64,000 bases of DNA from Tachypleus tridentatus (taxonomy: Eukaryota; Arthropoda; Merostomata; Xiphosura; Limulidae): positions 145,754,127-145,818,126 of the forward strand of contig NC_134833.1 of assembly GCF_004210375.1 (NCBI RefSeq), in the 5' to 3' direction. Of this stretch, positions 12,401 to 24,400 are shown piece by piece (the stretch's first letter is position 1; each line of letters opens with the position of its first letter). The translations under genes and the position numbers were made by a program. The notes beneath the pieces are model-generated. The model ran no database searches, was not told the DNA's origin, and saw only the letters and a program-made list of their open reading frames with translations.

Positions 12401-15400
12401 TTTTAGCACATATTTTATTTGTTTGTTTGTGATTTTTTTTTCTTGCCAGAACATGAATTTCAGTTAAGATAACAAAGAGGCCTAATCCATTCTCTGATTA
12501 GTGTTTCCACTGAACTTGGTTCTTATATAAAGTCCTATATTCATTAATTCTCTTTATTGAAATTTCCATTTCAGTGAGTAATTAATTCACAGAATGATAA
12601 GTAACCAATCATTTTTCTGTACAATAGCAGCAATGACTCTATGTCGCACATTTTCCAAACATCTAAAGTATTTTAGGTTACTAATGGTGAGTAAAAAGCT
12701 AAAACCAAACCTTCTATTTTTTGTGACAGCTCAGAAGGAAACATTGTAAATAAATGCTCCATAGGTAAATATCTAAATCTTTCCATGCACTGTTGTTTTT
12801 TTTACATTTTAAATTTAATTCAACAGTTAGACATTTTATTCAAGAGTGTCTTAAGAACACAAGAGAACAGTTGTTTCTGATATATACCTTCAAAACCATT
12901 TTACTTAAACAAGTGCCAAAAACTGGAGATTGGAATAATGAAACTTTTATGGAAGTTGTTAACTTTTGTAGGTTCCATACCATTGTATACTATAGTTAGT
13001 TCTGCTTTATTTACAGTCTGCTGGTGCTACTATCACTCTAAATCCTCAAATGACAGCTAACCTGCTTCAGCAGGCTGGTATTTTGAGCACTCAACCAGCC
13101 ATGCCCAGTAGTCTTGAGACAGGTTGGTGTTCTTTCAGTGTTACTGCTGTACTTGAGCAGTTTTAGTTAATTTCTGCTTGGTCACAATTAAAACAGAATT
13201 TTATTAAAACTTTATTTGTAGACATATTTTAGTGCTTGAAAGGAGGACTTTTGGAACAAAATCTTTGGCAGTAAAGAAAACTCCAAGAATACTGTTTTTT
13301 AAGTAATAATAATAATCTTAACTGCTTTTATAACTTTTAAATCTTATTCTAAATAAATTTGTTCTATCATAATTTTAAAGAAATTTCATCCAATATTAAT
13401 TTTGTACTTTAGCTTGTATTTAAGTATTTATTTGGTAATACGACCAGTTAGGTGTTCTCGCAGTATATAATAATTCTGTTAGAATTATAGTAGTTCCAAA
13501 TTTTCTTCATAGACTGTTTTTGATCTGCAGTTATATAAATACAATCACACCAAATTAACCATTTTCAGTAATTTTCTTGCTTTATCTTTTTACTTGTTTA
13601 AACTTGGTAAATTGTAATTGAAAAAAAATAAAATAAAATTTTGAGCTGTGTTTACTATGATGTAGAAACTACTTAACTTGGACATTGGCTTTAAGAGGAT
13701 GGGTACAGTGCTTTTAAATACAGTATCTAACTAGAATAGTCTTACCTGATATGTACTGACACTATATGCACACATTTTTGTTGGCCATTAGTCTTGATAC
13801 TTCCACCTACCATCAAATTTTCTTATTTAAAGTAACTGCATGATAGCATGCGACAACTCTCCATCAATAAGCATGTGATATAACTCCTAGCAAGCTGACT
13901 TCCTCTATGCAACTTAGAACAGCTTCATTTCTCGAGTGTCACTCATGTTAAGACGTGTTTTTTTTTTCCTCCTTTTCTTTATGCTATTTTATTCAGTGGT
14001 TTGATTTTCTGTGGAAACTTAATTTTTCTTTACATTTGCTACACTAGTGTCTTGAAATCATGGCATTCCGTGTTTTTTATTATAATATATATTTATTTGG
14101 GGATCTCTGTTTGGTCTCTTTTTAACTTCAACTCCTAATTGAAATGAATTCTGAGTTCCGCATTTCATCTACCTCAACTGATGTTCCTACAATTATTTAT
14201 TATTTTAATTACAGTGGCCTCAGATCTACCATTATTGGTAGCAGATGTTACTCCCTCTGTGTACTGGGAGTTGGCCACGTTTATTCAGACTCCTGATTCA
14301 CCTGAGGATTATTCTTTCGTCCCTTGTTCAAGTTTACCTGAACAAAGAGAGAATATTTCTGGCAGACTATTCCAACCCTTCCTTCACCGCCCAGTCATGT
14401 TTAGCTCCAGTATGTGTAATCAAACTTCTTTTTTTTGAGGGTTAAACACTACAGCTTTGCTTCATTTTGTCTTTGTTCTTCATTTCCTTTCACCTCTTCA
14501 CTTTACATGAGACACATTCAGGCCAGTATCTTGTTCTGATTGTCCTTCCTCTCATTGGATATTGGGGTTCATGCCACTGGGTTTGTGGATCAGTTATATT
14601 CAGGGATCACTTCACCTTGACTTCCATGTGTTTTAAAAGCCTATGCTACAACTTCTCATAGGTCTGCATATCAGTTTTTTTTAACTTGCAGCAGTTGATT
14701 TCTCTCCTGCCTCTTTGAGGTTCAGATCTCAATTTTTCCCAACCTCATATTTTCCCATATTTACTTTATATTATCCTCTCTCCTTCATTTCTTTTTCTCG
14801 ATTATCCTTCTAACTGAGGATCTTCATTGTTTTTCTGATGTTTTTTTTATGGGGAATTCTGCTCTGTTTATATAAACATAACTCCTCTGTTGATGGGATC
14901 TCTTGGTTCAGGATGCCTTTACGTCCTGTATGAATATACCCCCCCCCCACCTCATTATGGGACTTGCTCATGGCTCCATTTTTCAGGTGAGATGTGTTTG
15001 TGGATCTTCTTTCCTCATTGTCTTCCTGTTTGTCTCAATCTTCTCCTGAATGTTACCATGTCTTATCCTTTGCCCACCATTCTTTTACTATTTCCTGTTA
15101 CATGGGTCTTCGAGATTAGCCATCAGTTTGTTTATTGATAGATTCAGTACCCTGGGTGGTCCCATTGGGTTCAGGTCCAGTAGAGGCCAGACTTTTGCTC
15201 TTTGCCACCATTTGGAAGCCATTCACCACAAACCCTTTGGTTTTGAATTTTCTTTCTTAAGGGCTCATTCTTTGTTTCAGTTTCCTCACCGTCTCATCAT
15301 CTCATATCCTTCTTCCTTTCTTAGGATCCCATTTCCAGTCAGTGTCTTTCTAATACAGCTTGGTGTAGGTCTTGAACACTTTCCTACACCTTTCTCAATT

Positions 15401-18400
15401 CACCATGGAATCTTTCCAATGTCTTCAGTGGGCTTTCACTCTTTATACAACTATGTTAGATGTCTAGTGTGCTTACTTCCACATTCTAATCTTTCCTCTC
15501 CATGCCATTTCATCCATTGTGGCTACATTTACCTGTTCTGTGCTTTTCCATTTGGGCTTTTTTTCTATCTATACAACTTTTGTTGGGTTGTTAAGATCTT
15601 TACTCATATTTTCCATTCTAGAAGCTTTTGTTTTCACTATTATATGGATTACTGGCTGCTTCTAGCTCCTTTTCAATCAGTTTCTTCTTCAAAAGACTGT
15701 ATGTATAAGTTGTCTACTCAAAATGGAAAAATCTTTTCTCTCTTTTAAATCATAATGTTTTCACCTTGGAGTATTTTTCAATTTCCATTTCTGCTGGGTC
15801 CACTTTTCTCTCCTTCACCTGCAATCTATGGAGCTTTTGTTTCCTTTTCACCCTCTCAAACTGCTTCTTTGAAAAATACAGGTGGTAGGCTTCTTTTCCT
15901 GCTAGATTCGAAGCTCTAAGAAAAGACTTTAGTGAGCTCAAAATTTCATATTGTTTTAGACCTAAATACAACTTAGTTCATAAACTTGATAAATTAGAAT
16001 AGAATCTGAGGTAGTTGTATAATAATTTATCATTTTTGGTTATTTTAAAACATGTATGTAAAACCTAAAATATTATTTTATCTTATGTCCTCCATGTGTG
16101 AAATTTGATAAGGCTTAGCTATGTCAAATAGTAATTGAGTATAAAATTCATAAATAGAAGAGAATTTTTTTTTCCTGTACATCTTTATTTACTATTCTGT
16201 ATGTTAATAAACTTAAAACCTTGTTTGTAAATACTTATAATCTGTATACATATATAATACATTATAACTAAAATGTAATTGTATTTCACAAAGTACTAGT
16301 CTATGAAAACTGTCAAAACAGTTCACTTGGTAAAGACCGATTTTATATTCCTGGATACAGTAACATGAGTGCACATGCACCAAATCATTAAACTTCTAAT
16401 ATTAGTGTTACTCAGGCTCGGTTGAAAGGTCAATATAATAAAAATACTCTGTGTTTGTGTGTGTGTCTATAGATAAATAATGTTTAATGAAATTTAGAAA
16501 TTAACCTATTTTCTATGTAAAAATGGGCAAATTTGCACATTTTCATTTACATAAGATCTGAATAAGACAACTTATGATTCAAGATTTACATGTATTTATA
16601 CTGAAGTTATACAAAAATGTTTAGAAGTGAGTAGTTTTTCGAGATTTGCAACTGTAATGTAAATCACCTACATGTATCAGCTCCCAAATACAGTCTCCCA
16701 TCATGTTTTTGTTATACACTCCTTGGTAGCAGCATTCAAAATGCAATATATCTTGGCGGAAGTGCTCGCCTTGCTCCTCTTAGTATGCTCTCATGTTCTC
16801 CTTAAATTTATCAAGATGAGTGCCAAGGATATGCGCCAAGCCCATTTTGCCATGATTATTCACCAGATCCTCAACCAGTTCACATAACTGATTGCCCAAG
16901 AAGCTCGAACCACTGTGACAAAGCTGCCCTAAGCTTTATTTTTTCCTTCCTCTCTCACCAGCTGCACCTCTGAAATTGTAATCTGTATCTTCAACGTCTA
17001 CCTCCTATTTTGATTTGCTGCTCTCTTCTAAGGATGGCTGCTTTCTCTCTGGCAGAATGGGTACAGGGAGCTCGGGGCAGTGTGGCACTGTGGCGATAGA
17101 TGATGGAAGTTCTGGATGCATGATAACAGATGCATTCTTGCCAGACCAACGTTTGGAAGGGTCCACCATGCAGAAGTAGCAATTGTTTGAGTGGTAAGTG
17201 GGTTCACACCAAGTTCTTGGAATAGCAAACTTCATCGCTCTGTTTTCCCCTTTGTACCATCTTCCAAAAAAGCAAAATAAAATTGTTATTATGAAGAATA
17301 AATTTATTTCGTCCACAACTAATGTGTAAGAGGTTCATGCAAAATATTTTATATGTGATATTTTTCTATACTATTGGATATTAAAAAAAATATTAAAAGA
17401 TATTTAAATTTTAAAAAGTCTAAAATTTGTATAATATAAATCTTACTGTTCAAACAAGCAAAAATTGTCCGTCTTACCTTCTAGAGTTTTTTTGCAGTGT
17501 TTGCAAGTAGAATGAGGTGCCCAGGGTTTGTCTTGATCTGCGACAGGTATGCCGAAATATGCCTTGTAGGCTTCACACATTTTAGCAGATGCTATCACAG
17601 AATACTTTTTCGCTCTTGTCTTGATAAAGTTGCCACATACGTAGCAGAATGCGACTGGAGAATGCATGTAGTTTCTTGATGCCATCTCTGATAAAATCAG
17701 ATAGGTCTATGTGCTTACTTAGGCAGCTAGAACTAAACTAAAGTAGTGAGTTTTAAGCCCCCGTATATATATATATACTATATATATTACTATGGAAAGT
17801 TCTAGAGAATTCTAAAAGGCTATTGAAATTTTCGTAAGTTCTACAACATTCCAGAATGTTCTTGAAAATTCTTATAAGTTCGAGAAAATTCTCTATCAGC
17901 TACTCAGCAATAATTCTACTTGGAATGTTCTGGAAAATGGATAGATTTGAAAAATTCATTGCCCAGGTCACAAAAGCTAAGTTTGAAGGAAAATTAGGTC
18001 TTTCCCATTTACTTGTGTCTTTGATGGTAGAGACAAGTCCACATAAAGGGAATGTGGAAAAAGGACAGGAATGTCCAAGGAAACTCGCATGAAGTTTCAT
18101 GTTCCCTTTACACTTTCTGCCGAGGAACAAGAAAAAGTAAAAATTTTGTTTCATAGTGTTACAGTGAAACTTCATGTGGGTTGCCTTTAGATATTCCTGT
18201 CCTTTTTCTGCCTTCCCTTTATGTGGACTTGTCTCTACCACCAAAGAAGAGCATCTTTTCACAAATGCTTTGCTTTTTGATTGGCGTGTATATCTTCTCA
18301 TGGAGGAAGTTTTGGAACATTGTTCTACTGGTGAGTCATGTCTGCATATCAGTCTTATAGAACTACTTGCTGTCTATAAGGCTCTTTGGTTCACTTCATT

Positions 18401-21400
18401 CTGTTCTTCTGTAACTGGTCAATTATGATCTGATATGAAAACTCCACAGTTCTCTTTGTTTCCACATCTTGGACCTTGTGATTTTGGATTATGGCCCTTA
18501 CATTTGTTTGTTGGTGTGTTGTATATTTGGTGCCTGGAATTTAGTTGTGGATTGTTTTTCACAACCCAACAAACATTTCCCTTTACCCATAGGTGTTTGT
18601 CTGGCTGTGTTTCCAGTGGGTTACTCTAGAACTGGATGCTTTCAACACAAACCTGAGTTCAAAGCTTCCTTAACTGTAGTTATATATTATTGTAGTCAGG
18701 ACTGGAGTGCTTTCCATTTATGCTTTATCCCTCATCCATCTTCTTCCTCATGACCTTTTTGTTCTTCAAGCCACTCTGTGTTGCATTCTCTTGGTGACAC
18801 CACTTTGGTCAGAACAGCCATGGTTTCCACTTCTGCACCTGCTCCTATTGACACCTCTCCTTCAAACTTTCCTTTGTTAACCTAAATCAGGCACTCTACA
18901 TCCTTCCTTTTCAACACTTTGTTTTCACATGGAGCTTTTGTCTGGACTCATCTCATGTGTTGCTTTCATGATTTCTCATTCTGTTCACACATTCTTCATA
19001 TCATGTTACCAAAGCAAGTAGTATGTCTTCAACCTTTGGTCTTCATTGTATACCTTCTCTTTCCCATTATATTTCTCATTATGCATTGGATTCATCATTC
19101 TCTTCATTTGGCTTATTCTTTCCTGTCTTCCAATGATTATTGCCAGTTCCAAGCCTTATTTTCAAAATAAGGTTTTTCAGTCACCTATTGTACTATTCCT
19201 AGTGCTGCATTCCTCCAGACCCTAATTGGAAATATAGTAGTGGTGTTCTGGCACTGTATAGAAACTTCTCTTGACATCATATTCCAGATGCCACCTAGAT
19301 AGGGACTGGATGATTAGTGCCAAAATGTAGTTTGCCCCTTTAACTGAGCACCTTCCTTCCCACTGCTGACCAGATTTTAGTTGTTAGGGTTACTGGTGTT
19401 AATTAGAGTTGGCTTGGCCATGTAAGTTCTCACATATTATTAGTCCAGGAACCTTTTTCCTACTACAACCTGGCCAATTCATTCACAGTGCCAAAGTGTT
19501 GTGGCCTGAGTTTGAACTACTATATTTCTGTCTGCCCTCCTACCATTGCCCAGATGTTAATTCCCAGGGGTATTGGTGATGGTTGTGTTGGACATGTGCA
19601 CGTGATGATGCAAAATTCCTGAAATGGAAGATCTTCCCTTCCAGTTCTTGTATCCTAAGTGAACAATAGAGGACCCTCTTTCTACCATGAATTGGATATT
19701 TCTATTGCCGTACTGCTGGTTTTTGTTGAAGTTGAACTCTCTCTCATGGTTTGCACCATAACCACTCTATGCTAGTAGTCCATTTAATTTCTGGGCTACA
19801 TCCTATGATTCCATCCTTATTGTGACATGTCACTTTTAAGAGCAAAGTGTATAATTGGCTTAGAAGTGGTGCAATCTCCCACAGTTATGTCTTGCCTTCA
19901 CTTTATTCACGTTCCCCATGAACTTTCTTTGGGCACATTCTGAAGTGAGTTCTTTTGTATTCTATTACAGCAATCCAGTCCACCAGGTCACTGTTCTGTG
20001 AGAGGAGGTAAGATATTTTATTGGAAGTGAACAATTACTTACATTGTAAATGAATTACCAATATTCTTTCCTCCACTCTCATATCCCACCCTTCCTTCTC
20101 ACTTTCATTGTCTTTTCCTTTTAGGCCAGGTGGTTAAGGTACTTGACTCATAATCTGAGGGTTGGGGGTTCGAATCCCCGTCATACCAAACATGCTCGCC
20201 CTTTCAGCTATGGAGGCATTATAATGTGATGATCAATTTTACTAATTGTTGGTAAAAGAATAGCCCAATAATTGGTGGTGGGTGATGATGACTAGTCTTC
20301 TCTCTAGTCAATTAGGGACTGCTAGCACAGACAGCTCTCATGTAGCTTTATGCAAAATTCAAAATAAACCAAACTTTTCCTTTTGATGTTGCTCAGTCTT
20401 GAAGTGAATTGAGCTAAGCTGCACAGAACAATGATTCTCAAACTGTGGTACACACACCACTCCCTCGGTGTGGATTCCTGTACGTGGTGAGGGGACCTCC
20501 CAGGGAAGGTTTTGTTCTTTCAGGTTACCTCCTCTGGGATCTAAACATCCACCCACGTTTGCCATGCGTGGCGATCCGTGAAGGGGAGGAGAGGATCCTG
20601 GTGGTTGAGGGGTCCAACCCTAACACACCACTTTGGCCTTGAATTCCTGTAGACAGGCAGCCTTTGGGTGGCTTCCCCTTGGGTCAGTCAGCTGGTCCAC
20701 TTAGGCTAGAGTCAACCAAGTACTAGTGTTGAAAGTTCTCAGCAGGTGTGGTGGACATTGTGTCTGATGCTGGTGTTTTGATATACTGCTCACGAAACCC
20801 TGGCATTGCTGCAGTGTCCTTGTTTGACACTGTAGTGCATCCCCTCATAGGGTTCCATGGTGGGTGGGGTCAGTGAGCACTGAAATTTTCTTTTTTTTTC
20901 CTATGGATCCTTCTGATAAAAATTTCAATAAAATAGTGAAAAAACAATCAATAGGTAAATGACCACATCTTGAAGACTCTCCTCAGCAATTTTCAATATC
21001 TGTACCACCAGTTGTACCTCATTTTCTCATCCTACATTCTCTTTCAGAGATACCTTTAGGGCAAATGTCCCCTTTTTATTCATAAGGGACTGGAATGGCT
21101 TGCTGGCTCTCCAAAGTCAGTAAAGAAGCTTTGATCTGGAGACATATTGATTGAAACATCCACATCCCAACACAGTGAACTCCTCTTGCATTCAAAGACA
21201 ATTGAGGATTTATCTAATGATGTTACACCTCATGCTACTTTGAATTCATCACGAGGAGTTATTGTTGAGAGGGATTTGAAGAACATCCCCAAGTCAGAGA
21301 TTCTCACTGGTTTCTCCACTCAAGGAGTTTCTGCAGTGAGGTGCATCTCCACTCGCAAGGATGGAGTTACACTGCCGACAAATATCCCAGACTACACATT

Positions 21401-24400
21401 GGTTACAGTTTTTTAACTCATTGTTTTCTTTTATCTGGAGCTGATGCACCAGTGTGTAGTTTGTGTAACACTCAGGTCACAATAAGCCACATTTTACTTT
21501 CTTGCCATCATTACAACTCTCAATGACGGCACCATTTTAAACATGTTCTGTCCCAATGTTTGTCCATAACATTAGACAGTGTTATTGGTGATGGTGACAC
21601 TGTCTACCTTGATAAAGTTTTTAGGTTTTTAAAGGCCATTAATCTTTTTAATGCCATTTAAGTGTTTTATATCTATTCATTGAACCTTTTTATTGTGGTT
21701 CAGTTTGAAATTAGAAAATGGCCATAACATTAAATAACTCGACACCAGGACTGGAAAGGCCAACTTCAGGTGACTTGTGCTGCTGTTTGAACTATCCATT
21801 TGAACTACTCGTTAGTCATCTTGGCAAGTTATTATTACAATTTTGCTGCATGTTTTTAAAACTTTTATTACTTTACTTTTTGATAATGGCCGTAGTGACA
21901 CATACCACGGAACCAGGACTAGAAAGGCAAACTCCAGGTGACTGACAGTGGTTCTTGAACTTACCTGTTAGTCCTCCTGGTGGGTTATGATAATTACCAT
22001 TATGCTACAGAAAGTTATTTATAACTTCTCTTACTGTAGTTTCTCTCTTAACATTGTAGACTGGATGTCAACATTGGTTTTATGCTATTTATGTTTTTAA
22101 TTGCTGTTTTGTTTTACCTTCATTTCCTTTTATGAATTTTACTACATTTACTTTACTCTTACCTTTCTACCAGACATTTAGTGCAGAGAGCCAAGCTGCT
22201 TTGTGCCATAAAACACTAAATCAACCAACCAACACATTCCACTGGTTGTACATGGATCTATCTTTGGTGGTACACAACACAGTTAACATAAAAATATTCA
22301 TAAAAGTTTTAATATGCCCTATATGAGCTTTCCATGTACAGGTACATACTACCCTTCTCATTTACAGAATCACCATCTACTTCAGTGGTTCTCAACCTTT
22401 TCTGACTTGCAGCACACCTGGAAAGCCTTAACAATTTTTTTAGGTACATGGTATACGGGAAGCATTAAAAGCCTCAGAACAAAAATCACAGCCAAAGCAA
22501 TGTCGTTTGACCACGAGTGTCATTTTAAGGCTTTTTAACAATTTTGTGGTATAACAGAAAAATCAAAACTTTTTATTTTTACATATGTTTTCAATGTGAC
22601 ACTTGTGCCTGCTTCCAAGAGCAAATCAAATTGAAGCGAGGCTCTAATGTAGACAAACAAGCTCGCATTTCATCATCGACTGTAAGAAGCCCCTCTCTTT
22701 TTCTGGCTTTAATTTCAGTCAATGCTGAAAATCCAATTTCGCAAAACTACAAAGATGCAAATGAAAGCAGAACTTCAACTGCTTTTGAACTGATTGCAAG
22801 ATATGAATTTTTAATGGAGATCCAAAACTCATCCAAGCTCTTTTTGGGAAACAATGACTGATAAAATTTGTTGTTTTGTAAATCAGTGAGCTGTTCTTTT
22901 TCCTCAGTTGTAAGATTTGTTTTCTCATTAATTCTGAATGGATAGGTCACCCAGTTATATTCGTCGACAGCAAGTGACAGGAAGTAATGTTTCAGTGCAA
23001 ACTGTAGGTCAGTTAATGTGTTCAAAATTTGAGGGACAATTTTCTTCTTTGACAGACATTTGTTAACAGAAGGAAAACAATCAAGGACTCCTTTCAAGAT
23101 CTTATTCTTCCACAGAGTCACCTTTTCATCGAAGGCCTTCAGTTTGGACATTGCAGTAATAATGTTTTCAGATGGTCTTTGGGGACTAAAGTTCAGAGAA
23201 TTTAATTTGTCAAACAAGTCAAAGAGAAATTGAACCTTCAGCCACCAGATCTCATCATGAAAAGAAAATTCAAAACCTGCTTCCTAAACCTCCAAGAAAG
23301 AAATTACTTCAGTTTTTAGTTGGACAAGACACTTTAACACATTTCCTTTCGAAAGTCATCAAACTTCAGTGTGATACAGTAGCTTTTTGTAGTCTGAATC
23401 CATCACCTTACAGAGAAGAGAGAAAAGTTGAGATTGAAGTGGCCGAGGCTTGATGAAATTCACCACTTGAATAACTTGATCCATAACAGACTGCAAATCT
23501 TTAGGCAAAGATTTGGAGGTGAGTGCCTCTCTGTGAATCATGCAGTGAACAATCCTAATGTTTGGATTTTGTTGGTGCACCAGAGTGATGAATCTCTTCT
23601 TTTTTCCTTGCATTTAAGGACAGCCATTGATGTAAATGCTGACACAGTTATTCTAATGTAATTTGAAGAGCAAAATGTTTTCATTCACCAATTCAAAAAT
23701 CTCTTGGCCTTTCTCTGTACTCTTTAAATCATTGAAAAATAAGTATTTGTTTACGATTTTTCCATTTTTATGAATTGAACAAAAGCCAGAAGTTGAGCTT
23801 TTCCACTAATGTCAGTAGATTCATCAACTTGAAGAGACCATAGCAGAGACAATTCATCTTCAGGCGCTTTGAAGTATTCACAGACTTGATCCTTCAAATC
23901 CTATGACAAGTCTACAATTCTGTGCAAAATTGTGTCATTGGACAGTGGAACTTGCTTAACCTTTTTAGCAACATCTGTTCCAAGCATAGTTTCAACAATA
24001 ATTGCTAACGCTGGCACAATGACTGATTCGACCTCCGTATGTACTTTCTTGCATTTTGCCAACAATTGAGCAACCTTATCACTCACAATCAGTCCTTTTT
24101 TGGTCAGCTTCATGTAGTTCACAAGCTTTCATGGTTGTTCATGTTGTTGAGCTGTGAGATTCTTCAAGTATTCTTTTGGTTTTTCCTTCACAGCTGAATG
24201 TTTTTGTTTCCAAGTGTCTCTTCAGTTTGCTCGTTCGATAAAGCTGCATTGCAGAGTAGGCAGAATGGTAATTGAGAATGTTTCGATTTCAAAGCGGTAA
24301 AACTGCATTCGATGTATTCGTTTTTGTACTTTCATTTGTTTCTTTGCTTTTGATTCAACACGTTCTCCTTTGCAGCACCAGACTTACTTAAATATTTTTC

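Larger units (their letters stand above)
16480..18153 (-). mobile_element. HSE-bearing repeat, copy A
   Basis: The minus strand carries an upstream control region (about 17730-18153), a zinc-ribbon exon starting at 17685, a second exon-like block, and a short C-terminal block. These lie in the same order and with the same internal deletion as copy B at 56.2-57.9 kb. Both ends are shared with copy B: AAAATGTGCAAATTTGCCCAT near 16535 and AAGTAAAAATTTTGT at 18153. No clear terminal inverted repeat or target duplication was found. It sits inside the DIRS-like element. Confidence 0.7.

Noticed and set aside
15050-15748. 232-codon plus-strand open frame, hydrophobic, looks like a membrane protein
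   Set aside because: T-rich composition explains the hydrophobicity. Neighbouring frames and the RNase H block at 18.3 kb fit a DIRS-like retroelement better, and no gene signals surround it.
17900-18301. 133-codon minus-strand frame
   Set aside because: It crosses the HSE array and both arms of a fold-back repeat, and no known motif is present.
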